Origin: Marinagarivorans sp.
Lineage (GTDB): Bacteria > Pseudomonadota > Gammaproteobacteria > Pseudomonadales > Cellvibrionaceae
DNA: 64,000 nt
Assembly: GCA_028281865.1 (NCBI GenBank)
Contig: JANQJB010000099.1
Span: 1-64,000 of the forward strand
Direction of reading: 5' to 3'
Under the pieces are notes generated by a model. That model did not search any database and was not told the origin of the DNA. It saw nothing but the letters and a program-made list of their open reading frames with translations. A program made the translations under genes and the position numbers. Each line of letters starts with the position of its first letter. Within the stretch, counting starts at the first letter, position 1. Shown piece by piece: positions 46,427-59,779 of the stretch.

Positions 46427-47193
46427 CGTTGCTTATCCTCCGCTTTATCCTGGCTGCGCAGAATTGCCGCAGCTATGAGCAAGTCTTCTTGAACAGTAAT
46501 TTTAATATTTGAACGCACATCAGGCACAATCAGAGGTTTTGCACCTGTCGACTCAATTGCAGAAGCTTCATCAGTTATTTGCAGACTATTTTTATATGCT
46601 TCGTCGAGCGCGCGAAACAAAATACCCGCTTTAAACATTTGTGGTGTGTGAGCATGCCATATATTTTCGCGATCAAGCGTTGCATCAATTTCATAGACTG
46701 CAGAGGCATCATCACTTTCTTCGTTACTTTCTTCGTTACTTTGATTGCAAGGGGCAATACGTTTTAAGGTATCGGCAGCAGGGCTTGCAAGAATAGCCCC
46801 GATATCACTTTCAAGCGCAGATTTAATCAAATTTTGTAAAGACTCATGAGATACGCAAGGTCTAGCGGCGTCATGCACCATGACCCAATCATCGTCAGCT
46901 GCCGATGCTCCCAATAAAGCTGTCAAAGCGGCCCGTACCGAATCGGCACGCTCAGTGCCCCCTGTACAAGTTTGCACCCAGTGATTTGAGGCGATCTCAA
47001 GTTTGGGAAAATAATCATCGCCAGGCGCCAAAGCGATCATCACACCTTTTACATTGGGCAGCGCCAAAAATTTCTTCACCGAAATTTCTAAAACGCTCTG
47101 TCCAAAAATTGTCAAATATTGTTTGGGAATTTCGCTGGCCATTCTTGTCCCCCGACCAGCTGCGGGAATTACGACCCAAATATTGTCAGTCAT
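46423..47193 (-). CDS. ispD: 2-C-methyl-D-erythritol 4-phosphate cytidylyltransferase
   Basis: A 256-residue Isp[21 protein letters not shown] (nucleotide-binding signature), [34 protein letters not shown], and a [19 protein letters not shown] near the end. It condenses MEP with CTP. An extra acidic stretch ([12 protein letters not shown]) interrupts the middle, encoded by a tandem 12-base repeat (46719-46743); it is probably an exposed loop. It lies between ftsB and ispF. Confidence 0.96.
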   Translation of the reverse strand: MTDNIWVVIPAAGRGTRMASEIPKQYLTIFGQSVLEISVKKFLALPNVKGVMIALAPGDDYFPKLEIASNHWVQTCTGGTERADSVRAALTALLGASAADDDWVMVHDAARPCVSHESLQNLIKSALESDIGAILASPAADTLKRIAPCNQSNEESNEESDDASAVYEIDATLDRENIWHAHTPQMFKAGILFRALDEAYKNSLQITDEASAIESTGAKPLIVPDVRSNIKITVQEDLLIAAAILRSQDKAEDKQR

Positions 47194-47239
47194 TTGCGAT
47201 GGGCCTATTTAGATAATTGCTTACGCTGACTACGTACAT

Positions 47240-47524
47240 TTACTGCTTATCTTCGTCCACAAAGAGATAAAAGGTTTCACCTTTTTTTATCATCCCCAGA
47301 TCCGTGCGGGCTTTTTCTTCAATTGCTTCAGTTCCCTCTTTTAATTGCATAACCTCCGCTAACAAAGCTTCGTTTTTTTCCTGAGTTTTCTGATTATCCG
47401 CTTCTTGCTGCTGAATTTTTTGCTCCAAGGCTTTAACCTCTAAAACGCCTCCCTCACCAAACCAAAGGCGATATTGTAAAAAGCCAAACAAAATTAACAG
47501 TACAACGATAATGCTTTTAACCAT
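47240..47524 (-). CDS. ftsB: Cell division protein FtsB
   Basis: A 94-residue single-pass membrane protein: a short N-terminus, a hydrophobic segment (IIVVLLILFGFLQYRLWFGE), then a coiled coil (VKALEQKIQQQEADNQ...LAEVMQLKEG) and a C-terminal EEKARTDLGMIKKGETFYLF. FtsB bridges FtsL and FtsQ in the divisome. It is placed between eno and ispD as in Pseudomonas and E. coli. Confidence 0.95.
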   Translation of the reverse strand: MVKSIIVVLLILFGFLQYRLWFGEGGVLEVKALEQKIQQQEADNQKTQEKNEALLAEVMQLKEGTEAIEEKARTDLGMIKKGETFYLFVDEDKQ

Positions 47525-47585
47525 AAACTTAGTCTTTCAGTCAAAAGATGTCACACAATAAAAATAGCACAGTTCCCGGGCTATT

Positions 47586-47631
47586 CTAGTGCGCCTCTGA
47601 GATGCACTGACATTATTCAGGGGCGCACTAG
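47586..47631. terminator. Long hairpin between eno and ftsB
   Basis: Two 15-base arms, ctagtgcgcctctga (47586-47600) and tcaggggcgcactag (47617-47631), pair with a single G-U position around a 16-base loop. There is no T-run on either side. It may end most eno transcripts or stabilise their 3' ends while letting some pass to ftsB. Confidence 0.45.
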
Positions 47632-47667
47632 GACACATCCGTGTGTTTTATATTTAATTAAATTAAG

Positions 47668-48960
<1,293 letters not shown>

Positions 48961-49065
48961 CTACCTCCAACTGGAATTTGTATTTAGCTCTTTAGTTAAT
49001 TTTTATTAATTAAATCTGAAAATATTTATTACACCGGCGCGCTACATGCACTAGAAAAACACGAT

Positions 49066-49911
<846 letters not shown>

Positions 49912-49942
49912 TTAACTTTCTCTCGGGCAGTCGAATATATTT

Positions 49943-51580
<1,638 letters not shown>

Positions 51581-52041
51581 TTAAGCCCTTATGCTTCGAT
51601 CTCAAAAACTCAAATTGGCACTTGTGCCATGCTCTGCATGATTAATCAGATTGTGCGCTAAGAAATATTCAGGGAGGGGTGTTGCATGCTTGAAAGCCGC
51701 TGGATATTCGCGTGTTTATTCGATTTTAGTATAATAAAAAGATTAAAAATCGTACAAGCTAAACCCAATCTACCTCTAATTTCGCATACAAATAGCCTAA
51801 TAAACCAACAATATAACGTGGCGCTTCAGACTATTCACCAACCAAGACGGGCGACCAGGGTACCAGAAACATGAGCCGGCCTCAAATTTGCGGCTCATTC
51901 GATTCATCACCAATATTTACCGACCCAAACACGAAACAACAGCAAAAGATTGTCTAAAACACAATACTTTTTGAGATCTGGTAAGAGCTCCTTAACTCAT
52001 TTTTCCTCAATATTATTGATTTATTAATTCTGCTAGAAACA
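51581..52041. other. Intergenic region between pyrG and the propeller gene
   Basis: A 461-base AT-rich gap. It contains the pyrG promoter side and, at 51872-51897, a 7-bp stem tgagccg / cggctca with a 12-base loop that may help terminate the propeller gene. The short open frame on the plus strand (51686-51874) has no supporting features. Confidence 0.45.
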
Positions 52042-53202
52042 TCATTTCCTTATTTTACGCAGACTTAATATTGCGCCGGCAAGCGCACTTAAGAAAAATA
52101 TAAATAACGGTGAAACTGCTCCGCCCCCACTGGAACGGGGATTAGAAACCATTCCCGATGAACTGCTTGCACTGGACGCGCTGGAAGAACTCGAGGACGA
52201 AGATGAGCTTGACGAGGCAGACGAACTTGATGAACTCGACGAGGACGATCCAAGTGGAGTACAGCTTACACCACTGCCAACTTCACACCCACGAATCGCC
52301 AAACTCCTTGACGTTCCAAAAGATGTCGAAAACTTCATCAAAAAATTCCCCTCACCATCAAATTTATAGACGGCGTTGCCTAAAGAGACGACATAAAAGT
52401 TTCCCTCGTCATCAAATGCTATCCCTTGTGGCACGATATTGCTGTTAGGCTCAACGTCATTCGGTAAAACTGTTCTAAGCAGATTGCCCATTTGATCGTA
52501 TTCATAAATCGCCCGATCACCACCTCCGGAGGTCACCCACACGGTATCGTCAGAAAAGCCCTGCATATTGGGGTCACGCGCTACAGCCATAACGCTATTC
52601 ATACCCTCTTCCGATACGCTAAATTCAAAACTATCTGCGGCGCTAAACTTATCTAACGCACCAACTATATTGCTTTCCCCACCCAGGCGATTCGTAACAA
52701 AGAAACTTCCGTCGCCCATAAATGCGCCGCAATTTGGGTCGTTGAAATTAGCTTGCGAAAAACGACGTTTAAATTCACCCGCTTGGTTAAACACCATAAT
52801 CTCATTGGCATTTGAGTTACTGACATAGACTTCTTGCTCAGTCAAATCGATGCCTTCCCGGCTCGCAAATGCCACACCTACTGGGCCATTCAGGCCTTCG
52901 TGAGAAATAGCACGTAAAAATTGATGATCGTGATTAAATATAAATATTTTATTCGCAAATTCCGCCGCTACCCATATTTCGGCATTCGCTGGATTAAACG
53001 CTATGCCACGCGGACCATTCATACCCTCTGCCGTAAAACTACCCTGGCTTTGGCCGTCGGGAGTATAAATTTCAACTTCGTTCGCCTGCCACATCGAAAC
53101 ATAGAGATTACCCGTTTGATCAAACGGCAGCAGAGCGAAGCATGTGCGAGAATAGATTAAAAAAGTGAGAGAAATGACAATTAGGGAAATAATTATTCGC
53201 AT
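52042..53202 (-). CDS. Secreted NHL/SMP-30-type propeller, Ser linker, GlyGly-CTERM-like tail
   Basis: A 386-residue protein. It has an N-terminal signal peptide (IIISLIVISLTFLIY...CFA). Residues about 30-310 form a beta-propeller of repeated blades: GPRGIAFNPANAEIWVAAEF, GPVGVAFASREG, YVSNSNANEIMVFNQAG, PQGIAFDDEGNFYVVSLG. A poly-serine linker of about 35 residues follows, then RSSGGGAVSPLFIFFLSALA, a hydrophobic stretch and a basic end. The tail fits the GlyGly-CTERM pattern, cut by rhombosortase and exported by type II secretion. The poly-Ser linker is a hallmark of Saccharophagus/Teredinibacter-like secreted proteins. Ligand binding or scaffold roles are possible; it lies between pyrG and tilS. 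Confidence 0.82.
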   Translation of the reverse strand: MRIIISLIVISLTFLIYSRTCFALLPFDQTGNLYVSMWQANEVEIYTPDGQSQGSFTAEGMNGPRGIAFNPANAEIWVAAEFANKIFIFNHDHQFLRAISHEGLNGPVGVAFASREGIDLTEQEVYVSNSNANEIMVFNQAGEFKRRFSQANFNDPNCGAFMGDGSFFVTNRLGGESNIVGALDKFSAADSFEFSVSEEGMNSVMAVARDPNMQGFSDDTVWVTSGGGDRAIYEYDQMGNLLRTVLPNDVEPNSNIVPQGIAFDDEGNFYVVSLGNAVYKFDGEGNFLMKFSTSFGTSRSLAIRGCEVGSGVSCTPLGSSSSSSSSSSASSSSSSSSSSSSASSASSSSGMVSNPRSSGGGAVSPLFIFFLSALAGAILSLRKIRK

Positions 53203-53265
53203 AGCTAGCCACCTTCTATTTTTACATCAGGAGTTTACATAAGAAACTCCATTAACTTTTACAAA

Positions 53266-53309
53266 AACCTATCTCAAAATTGCTGCGCTCGCTAATTTTG
53301 AAATAGGTT
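53266..53309. repeat. Long hairpin, dispersed copy 2
   Basis: A 16-bp stem (aacctatctcaaaatt / aattttgaaataggtt) with one mismatch around a 12-base loop, ending directly at the tilS stop codon. It is the same palindrome as 2928-2977. Without a T-run it is more a repeated element than a plain terminator, though it may act as one for tilS. Confidence 0.6.
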
Positions 53310-54605
53310 CTAAGAATAAAACCAGCTTAATTCAAGCGCTGGTTTTCCATTTTTAACAAAAAAAGACTTCTCGACCCAGAGGTCCCCAACCGCTGCAATT
53401 TGATCGCCACAATAAATTATCGGAACACGATCACGGAGCCAGGGCTCCAGTTGATACTCCTGCAATAGTTTTTTTAGTGTTTGCGAATGTCGACGCCCAT
53501 ACGGGTGACAACGCTCTCCGCCTTCGCGAAACTCTATGCGATAGCTTTTCTCGGCATCCAACCCACAATCTGATGATCGCACCTCTAAGCAGCTGCCATC
53601 ATTGAACGCAGTATAAGAATCGCTTAACTCGCAGGCCTCTATACTTTCCTCCAGTAAAGGAAGGTAATAAAGCTTGTTATCATAGCGGCTTATTACATGT
53701 TGACCCAATTGGAGTCGCGGTTGTGCGTCTTGCGCAGCAGTGGTTAATTTAATTATCTGCTCCATTTGATCTCTAGAAGGATAATTTTCTCCTAAACGCC
53801 TAAACCACTCGCGCAAAACTGCAATTTGCCGTAAGCGGGATAACGAGATAATGCTACCCAAGTTAATCGAAAACCCGAGCCGCTCTTTTTTGCAAACAAC
53901 CTTTTCATAATCCTGGTTGACATATTCCTGCAACAGCTGCGCTTGTTCGTTCAATAACTCCGTTGTCTCTAGGCAACGTGAAATCGTTGCAGGCCAACGT
54001 TTTTTTAACGGTGGAATAATATTATGGCGGATGAAATTCCGATCAAATTTTACGTTCGTATTACTAGTGTCGTTCACATAAGCGATATTATTAGCTTCTG
54101 CATAAACGATTAATTCTTGCTTCTCTATTTTTAAAAATGGACGTAGCAATACCCCAGAGCCTATTTTACGTGTACGAGGGATAGCCGCTAAACCTTGCAA
54201 ACCCGCACCGCGCAATAGTCGCAACAAAAGAGTTTCTGCTTGATCGTCTGCATGGTGTGCTAATAACAGTAAATCATCTGTTTGCAAAACCGATTCAAAC
54301 GCTTGGTAACGCGCTATCCTCGCTGCTTTTTCCAGCCCACCAGCCCCAGCGACATCGACTTTTGTTGTGATTAACGTAATGTCGCGCAAACTGCAATAAT
54401 GTTCAACTTCGCGCTGCCACCCGTCCGCATCGCCTGACAGCTGATGATTGATATGTAAAGCCAGCAACGGGAAGGTTAATTCTAGACAACTGACACAATG
54501 GAGTAATACCATTGAATCAACACCGCCGCTCACCCCCACAACAAGGCGATTAATTTTGGGCTGTGCATTTATTTCAGTTGCAACGATTTTTTGCAAATCT
54601 GGCAT
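53310..54605 (-). CDS. tilS: tRNA(Ile)-lysidine synthase
   Basis: A 431-residue TilS with the PP-loop motif LVVGVSGGVDSMVLLHCVSC (SGGVDS at 26-31), LLLAHHADDQAETLLLRLLR, RGAGLQGLAAIPRTRKIGSG and a C-terminal substrate-binding domain (RIEFREGGERCHPYGRRHSQ, TLKKLLQEYQLEPWLRDRVP). It changes the AUA-reading tRNA anticodon from C to lysidine. Usually near pyrG or accA; here separated from pyrG by the secreted propeller gene. Confidence 0.96.
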   Translation of the reverse strand: MPDLQKIVATEINAQPKINRLVVGVSGGVDSMVLLHCVSCLELTFPLLALHINHQLSGDADGWQREVEHYCSLRDITLITTKVDVAGAGGLEKAARIARYQAFESVLQTDDLLLLAHHADDQAETLLLRLLRGAGLQGLAAIPRTRKIGSGVLLRPFLKIEKQELIVYAEANNIAYVNDTSNTNVKFDRNFIRHNIIPPLKKRWPATISRCLETTELLNEQAQLLQEYVNQDYEKVVCKKERLGFSINLGSIISLSRLRQIAVLREWFRRLGENYPSRDQMEQIIKLTTAAQDAQPRLQLGQHVISRYDNKLYYLPLLEESIEACELSDSYTAFNDGSCLEVRSSDCGLDAEKSYRIEFREGGERCHPYGRRHSQTLKKLLQEYQLEPWLRDRVPIIYCGDQIAAVGDLWVEKSFFVKNGKPALELSWFYS

Positions 54606-54692
54606 ATTAATTGTCCAGGCGCGCCTTAGCTCAGGCGCACGTAGCTATCGTGAAGCCAATATCGTCGCCCCAGTTTAACCCATTTTGCAAGA

Positions 54693-56660
54693 TTGAAGAC
54701 ACACAATAATATGAAAACTAAACAAGAATACGGCACATGGCCATCAATTTTTGACGCACAGGCCGTTGCAAAGAGCGGTGTCCGTTTAGCTGAACCTAAA
54801 ATTATAGGTGAGCACTGTTATTGGCTGGAATCCCGTCCGTTTGAAAAGGGTCGCTGTGTCATTGTGGAAAAGCAGTATACGAAGACAACTAGTCGCGACG
54901 TTATACTCTCTCCTTGGAGCGTTCGCTCAAAAGCGCATGAATATGGTGGTGGTGCATATTGTGTAACGTCAAATACTATTTTTTTTGTCAACGCCGTAGA
55001 TCAAAATATTTACCAAGTAAAACGAACAGATCCCAGCGCTGTTCCATCCGCTATCACCAATACACACAACTATTATTACGCAGACCTCTGTTTTGATCAG
55101 TTTCACGAATGCCTATTTGCTGTCTGCGAGTCACATAAAAACGAAGGAGAAGCAAAAACATTTTTAGTACGAATTGATCTGAGTAAATCTCCTCATAAAG
55201 TATCGATTGTCGCAGAGGGGTGCGATTTTTATTCAAACCCTGAAGTTTCGCCCGACGGCAAATACCTATCCTGGCTAAGTTGGAACCATCCGCATATGCC
55301 CTGGCAATCGACGCAACTTTCAGTCGCACATTTGTCCGAAAGTGGTGGCCTAGGCAAAACCTACTGCATCGCTGGAAGCGAAATAGAACAAAGTATTTTT
55401 CAACCTCAGTGGTCTCCCGCGGGTGACTTATTTTGGGTGTCAGATAAAAACAATTGGTGGAACATATATTCGTGCAAGCAAAGAGAATTATTTAACAATA
55501 CCGAGCACAATCAAATCACTGCTCTTGCAGCTGAATTTGCAACACCGCAGTGGGTATTTGGTATGTCGACCTATGGTTTTTTAAATGCATCGACAATCTT
55601 AGCCACTTACACCCAAAACGGCGAATGGAAATTGGCGGAAATTGATCTAAACAACAGCCAACTTAACGACATTAATATTGATTGTACTGCTGTAAACGCA
55701 ATTGATTGTCAGGAAAATTGCGCCGCTTTTATAGGTGCTTCTCCCTGCACAGAACCAGAGGTGTTTTTTTACCAACAGAAAAAACCGCAACGTCTGACTG
55801 AACACTCAAAGCTATTTGAAAAAAACTGGATTAGCAAACCAAAAACATTTTCTTTCCCAACAACAGATAACGAAAAAGCGAAAGCATTTTATTACGCTCC
55901 TTGCAACCCAAATGCAGAACCGCTCGAGGACACTAAACCCCCAGTTATTGTTGTTGCTCACGGTGGGCCGACCGGAGCAACGACAACACAAATGCAAACA
56001 AAGATTCAGTTTTGGACAAGCAGAGGGTTCGCTGTTATCGACGTGAACTACCGAGGCAGTACTGGCTACGGAAGAAAATATCGCGACAGTTTAAATACTC
56101 ATTGGGGAATTAAAGACGTTGACGATTTATGTCGTGCTTGCGAATATGCAGCAGATCAAGGTTGGGTCGACTCCGCAAAGAAAATCGTCAAAGGTGGTAG
56201 CGCAGGAGGTTTTAGCGTACTCGCCGCATTGACTTTTCGCGATACTTTTGATGCTGGGACAAGTTTGTATGGCATTTCCGATTTAGAAGCACTGGCAACA
56301 GATACACATAAATTTGAGGCACATTATTTGGACTCGTTAGTGGGTCCCTACCCCCAATTTAAATCCCGCTATCGTGAACGCTCTCCGATTCACGCCATCA
56401 CGCAGCTCAAAAAACCCATCTTAGTGCTGCAAGGGGGAGAGGATAAAGTCGTACCTCCGAATCAGGCAGAGCGCATCGTAAATGCAGCAAAGGCTAATCT
56501 TGTGCCCGTCGCTTATGCCTATTATCCAACAGAAGGCCACGGGTTTAGGCAATCTGAAACGTTAATCCACTCACTCGAGGCAGAGTTGTATTTTTACCAA
56601 AAGATATTCGGGTTAGAATGTCACTCTAAAAATCCACCAATTAAAATTGAGAATTTTTAA
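54693..56660 (+). CDS. S9 family peptidase (prolyl oligopeptidase-like)
   Basis: A 655-residue protein. The N-terminal 400 residues read as a beta-propeller (RSKAHEYGGGAYCVTSNTIF, SPDGKYLSWLSWNHPHMPW, QPQWSPAGDLFWVSD). The C-terminal 250 residues are an alpha/beta hydrolase: VVAHGGPTGATTTQMQ, NYRGSTGYGRKYRDSLNTHW, a nucleophile GGSAGGF with Ser503, LVLQGGEDKVVPPNQAERIV and the final catalytic His in TEGHGFR. Family S9 enzymes cleave short peptides, usually after proline or other preferred residues. There is no signal peptide, so it is probably cytoplasmic. Its 3' end overlaps the upstream side of greB, and the spacing suggests co-transcription. Confidence 0.93.
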   Translation: MKTHNNMKTKQEYGTWPSIFDAQAVAKSGVRLAEPKIIGEHCYWLESRPFEKGRCVIVEKQYTKTTSRDVILSPWSVRSKAHEYGGGAYCVTSNTIFFVNAVDQNIYQVKRTDPSAVPSAITNTHNYYYADLCFDQFHECLFAVCESHKNEGEAKTFLVRIDLSKSPHKVSIVAEGCDFYSNPEVSPDGKYLSWLSWNHPHMPWQSTQLSVAHLSESGGLGKTYCIAGSEIEQSIFQPQWSPAGDLFWVSDKNNWWNIYSCKQRELFNNTEHNQITALAAEFATPQWVFGMSTYGFLNASTILATYTQNGEWKLAEIDLNNSQLNDINIDCTAVNAIDCQENCAAFIGASPCTEPEVFFYQQKKPQRLTEHSKLFEKNWISKPKTFSFPTTDNEKAKAFYYAPCNPNAEPLEDTKPPVIVVAHGGPTGATTTQMQTKIQFWTSRGFAVIDVNYRGSTGYGRKYRDSLNTHWGIKDVDDLCRACEYAADQGWVDSAKKIVKGGSAGGFSVLAALTFRDTFDAGTSLYGISDLEALATDTHKFEAHYLDSLVGPYPQFKSRYRERSPIHAITQLKKPILVLQGGEDKVVPPNQAERIVNAAKANLVPVAYAYYPTEGHGFRQSETLIHSLEAELYFYQKIFGLECHSKNPPIKIENF

Positions 56661-56679
56661 CTGTGAGGTGTTGGTAACT

Positions 56680-57183
56680 ATGGGGCGCTGGCGACCGCCG
56701 ACAAAACAAGGCTCATCCTATATTACACCAGAGGGCTTTCAATCTTTAAAAGATGAATTAAATCAGCTTTGGAAAATCGAACGCCCCAAAGTTACGCAAG
56801 CGGTCTCTGACGCGGCAAAAAATGGAGACCGCTCGGAAAATGGTGATTACATCTACGGAAAAAAAAGACTGCGGGAAATCGATCGACGTGTTCGCTATTT
56901 ATCTAAACGTATCGAACAGCTCACCGTCGTTGACCAATTACCGACAAACCAGAGTAAAATTTATTTTGGCGCCTGGGTGGAACTAGAAGATACAGAAAGC
57001 AACCTATTTCGCTATCGAATAGTCGGCCCGGACGAATTTAACATTCGCGAAAACAAACTGAGCATGGATTCACCGCTGGCAAAAAAAATGTTGGGAAAAT
57101 CTATTGACGATGAAATAGAAGTAACAGTAGACGGCAATACAACGCAATATTATATCGTTGATATCCGTTACAGCTTGCCGTAA
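56680..57183 (+). CDS. greB: Transcription elongation factor GreB
   Basis: A 167-residue protein from the ATG at 56680, chosen because GAGGTG lies 9 bases upstream and the family starts nearby; the upstream frame to 56647 overlaps the peptidase gene. It matches GreB: ITPEGFQSLKDELNQLWKIE, NGDRSENGDYIYGKKRLREI, DRRVRYLSKRIEQLTVVDQL and IYFGAWVELEDTESNLFRYR. It restarts stalled RNA polymerase by stimulating transcript cleavage. It ends convergently with the HD-GYP gene, overlapping by 16 bases. Confidence 0.95.
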   Translation: MGRWRPPTKQGSSYITPEGFQSLKDELNQLWKIERPKVTQAVSDAAKNGDRSENGDYIYGKKRLREIDRRVRYLSKRIEQLTVVDQLPTNQSKIYFGAWVELEDTESNLFRYRIVGPDEFNIRENKLSMDSPLAKKMLGKSIDDEIEVTVDGNTTQYYIVDIRYSLP

Positions 57184-58394
57184 TTTAACCAGCCGGTATC
57201 CTGATAGTCTCGAACCGAAACGCCGTAGTCTTTATCTTTCAAGACCTGCTTTATCAAGTATTCGCTTGCGAGCTCTCCAGAAACGGTAAAACTTAAATCG
57301 ATAATACGTGGTTTTTCTAATTTTTGCTTATTTTCGTCACGCAGTGCGATTACCCGCGGTAGTTGCCGATACTTTTTATTTGTTTCTATTACGATACCAA
57401 CAATTCCATTGCCAAGTTCAACAATACTGCCAACGGGATATAAGCCAACCGTTTCTAGAAATTTAAACGCGAGTTTTTCATCAAATTGTTTACCGCGCTC
57501 TTTATAAATTATTTTTAATGCCTCGGAGGTCGTACGCGCCTTCTGATAACATCGATCTGCAGTCATTGCATCATAGGCATCGACAATTGAAATAATACGC
57601 GCGTATTTTGATATACCATTACCAGCTAAATTCCTGGGATAACCCATACCATCAGCGCGTTCGTGATGACTAAAAGCCACATCTATTGCACCCGAATATA
57701 CATCCGCTGATTTGAGCAATAAATTTCGACCGTGAACCGTATGAGAACGCATAATATCCATTTCTTGTGCTGTCAAAACACCCGGATTATTCAAAATATC
57801 GGCAGGTGTTTGCATTTTTCCAACATCATGCAATAAACCACACAAGCCAAGTTTATGCAGTTCATTCTCCGGTAAATTTAAGTTCCGACCAAAAGCAATT
57901 GCAAGGATACAAACATTCAAACAGTGGTCAGCAGTGTACTCACTTTCGTCGCGGATTTTAGACATCCAAGTCAATGCATCGGGATGTCGAATAACCGACT
58001 GAACACAATCGTTAACTGTTTCATTAACATTTTGAGAATCGATACCGCCACCAAATTGAATTTCTTCAAGTAATGACTTTGTGAGCGCACGCGCGCGTTT
58101 AAAAACCGGGGCGCTGCGACGAAATTCTTGCGCAAACGTAACTTGAGTGGAATAGCGCCCTTGAGAGTGGGATACGGTTGGATCTGTTTCTGGATAATCC
58201 GCCAAATTCGGACAACGACTAAAGTCAATCCATACATGCTTGCAATACCGCGCAACAACATCAATATCGCTCGCGCTTTCAATATAAAAACCTTGCATTA
58301 AAAATGGCGTTTCAAGCCAGTCACGATCGAGCTTGGCAACGTACATTCCTACGCGAAGATCAACGACAGGTATTTGCTTTAACTCTCTCGACAT
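57168..58394 (-). CDS. HD-GYP domain protein (cyclic-di-GMP phosphodiesterase-type)
   Basis: A 408-residue protein. An N-terminal DUF3391-like domain (KQIPVVDLRVGMYVAKLDRD, FYIESASDIDVVARYC) precedes an HD-GYP domain with LHDVGKMQTP (His189-Asp190), RSHTVHGRNLLLKS, HHERADGMGYPRNLAGNGIS (the GYP motif) and VDAYDAMTADRCYQ. HD-GYP enzymes hydrolyse cyclic-di-GMP. The metal and GYP residues seen are intact, so activity is likely. It has no membrane segments and is convergent with greB. Confidence 0.93.
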   Translation of the reverse strand: MSRELKQIPVVDLRVGMYVAKLDRDWLETPFLMQGFYIESASDIDVVARYCKHVWIDFSRCPNLADYPETDPTVSHSQGRYSTQVTFAQEFRRSAPVFKRARALTKSLLEEIQFGGGIDSQNVNETVNDCVQSVIRHPDALTWMSKIRDESEYTADHCLNVCILAIAFGRNLNLPENELHKLGLCGLLHDVGKMQTPADILNNPGVLTAQEMDIMRSHTVHGRNLLLKSADVYSGAIDVAFSHHERADGMGYPRNLAGNGISKYARIISIVDAYDAMTADRCYQKARTTSEALKIIYKERGKQFDEKLAFKFLETVGLYPVGSIVELGNGIVGIVIETNKKYRQLPRVIALRDENKQKLEKPRIIDLSFTVSGELASEYLIKQVLKDKDYGVSVRDYQDTGWLNYGKL

Positions 58395-58564
58395 AGCAGT
58401 CCGTTACCACGTGACCTTTCTGGCCAGAGCTTTTAAATCATACGTTTTTACAACATACAATTTAGCTGACTGCAAAAATTTAGAATCGACAGGCTCCTGC
58501 GTCTGTCGGGATACCCTACCAACGTATAAAAAGTCATTTTCTCTCGAATAGTCTTTTATCATCG

Positions 58565-59779
58565 TCAGCTCTCAAGTACCTCGTTAAGCGCTTCGTTGAT
58601 CGACACGCATACATACCTTAGATTACATTTATTTAGGCCCGGAATACTAGCGCGAGACGAAGACATGAGATAAATGCCCTTTTGCTGTATCAAAAACGCG
58701 ACATGTTTATCAGAGAGACCAAGAAATGAGAACATACCTTTTTGTTGTGCTATGAAGTCGAATTTATGATCATTTCTTATGTCGCGCATGAATGAGCTAA
58801 ACGCACCCCTCAAATCGTTAATTCGCTCTCGCATTTCGCTTAATTCTTTGAGCCAATTTAATTTCAATTCGTTATTTTCAAGAACTTGGGCAACAATTTC
58901 TGCACCATGATCGGGCGGCATCGAATAAATCCCGCGGGAGGCATTTATCATCTGGCTGTTGATTGCGCGAGCTTGCTGAAGGCTATCGGTTTTTATATAA
59001 ACGGCACCAACACGTTCGCGATATAGTGCAAAGTTTTTTGAACAGGAAACGCATACCAGAACTTCCGGAACACTCCTAGCAAGAATGCGTACACTTTCTG
59101 CATCTTGATCAACACCATCACCGAAGCCTTGATAAGCCAGATCCACACAGGGAATAAAGCCCTTGCGCTGCGCTAAATCAGCAATGACCTGCCATTGGCT
59201 CGGGGTTAAATCGACACCAGTTGGATTATGGCAACTACCGTGAAACAAGACCACGTCATTTCTAGACACTTGGTCAAGAAAAGCGACCATTTCGTCGAAA
59301 AGGAGCTGGCTGGAGGAAAAATCGAAATAAGGATAGCGCTTTATATGCAGCCCTACCCCTCCAATCAAGGGCTCGTGATTTCCCCACGTGGGTGTGCTGA
59401 CCCAAATCGTTGGCTTGGGACTGACAGCACTTCTGAGAATAACTTCAGCAGCTATTCGCAGAGCCCCACAACCACCTATTGTTTGCATACACGCTATATT
59501 TTCGCCCAGCGCCTCATACGCGGCCGAGCCAAACACTAGGCGTCCAAGCTGATCCAGAAAACGCATATTTCCCTGCGGCGCGAGATAAGATTTGCTCTTT
59601 TGCAGATCAACAAGATGCTGCTCAGCTTGCTTAATCGCACTTAAAACCGGTGTCTGACCGTCTTCATTGCGATAAACACCAACTCCTAAATCGACTTTAT
59701 TTTCCCGCTTATCTTGCGCAAATCGCGAAATAAGGCCCAAAATCGGATCATCGGGCAATACTGCAGTATTCTCAAACAT
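58565..59779 (-). CDS. Aromatic/aspartate aminotransferase
   Basis: A 404-residue PLP enzyme of the aspartate/tyrosine aminotransferase group: PDDPILGLISRFAQDKRENK, VDLGVGVYRNEDGQTPVLSA, LHGSCHNPTGVDLTPSQW and the PLP lysine region VLVCVSCSKNFALYRERVGA. It interconverts aspartate or aromatic amino acids with their 2-oxo acids. The length and the FARDKR-like start fit TyrB/AspC proteins; which substrate dominates is open. A 170-base gap separates it from the HD-GYP gene. Confidence 0.92.
   Translation of the reverse strand: MFENTAVLPDDPILGLISRFAQDKRENKVDLGVGVYRNEDGQTPVLSAIKQAEQHLVDLQKSKSYLAPQGNMRFLDQLGRLVFGSAAYEALGENIACMQTIGGCGALRIAAEVILRSAVSPKPTIWVSTPTWGNHEPLIGGVGLHIKRYPYFDFSSSQLLFDEMVAFLDQVSRNDVVLFHGSCHNPTGVDLTPSQWQVIADLAQRKGFIPCVDLAYQGFGDGVDQDAESVRILARSVPEVLVCVSCSKNFALYRERVGAVYIKTDSLQQARAINSQMINASRGIYSMPPDHGAEIVAQVLENNELKLNWLKELSEMRERINDLRGAFSSFMRDIRNDHKFDFIAQQKGMFSFLGLSDKHVAFLIQQKGIYLMSSSRASIPGLNKCNLRYVCVSINEALNEVLES

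Noticed and set aside
51686-51874. 62-codon open frame between pyrG and the propeller gene
   Set aside because: AT-rich and without family resemblance; better explained as intergenic DNA.
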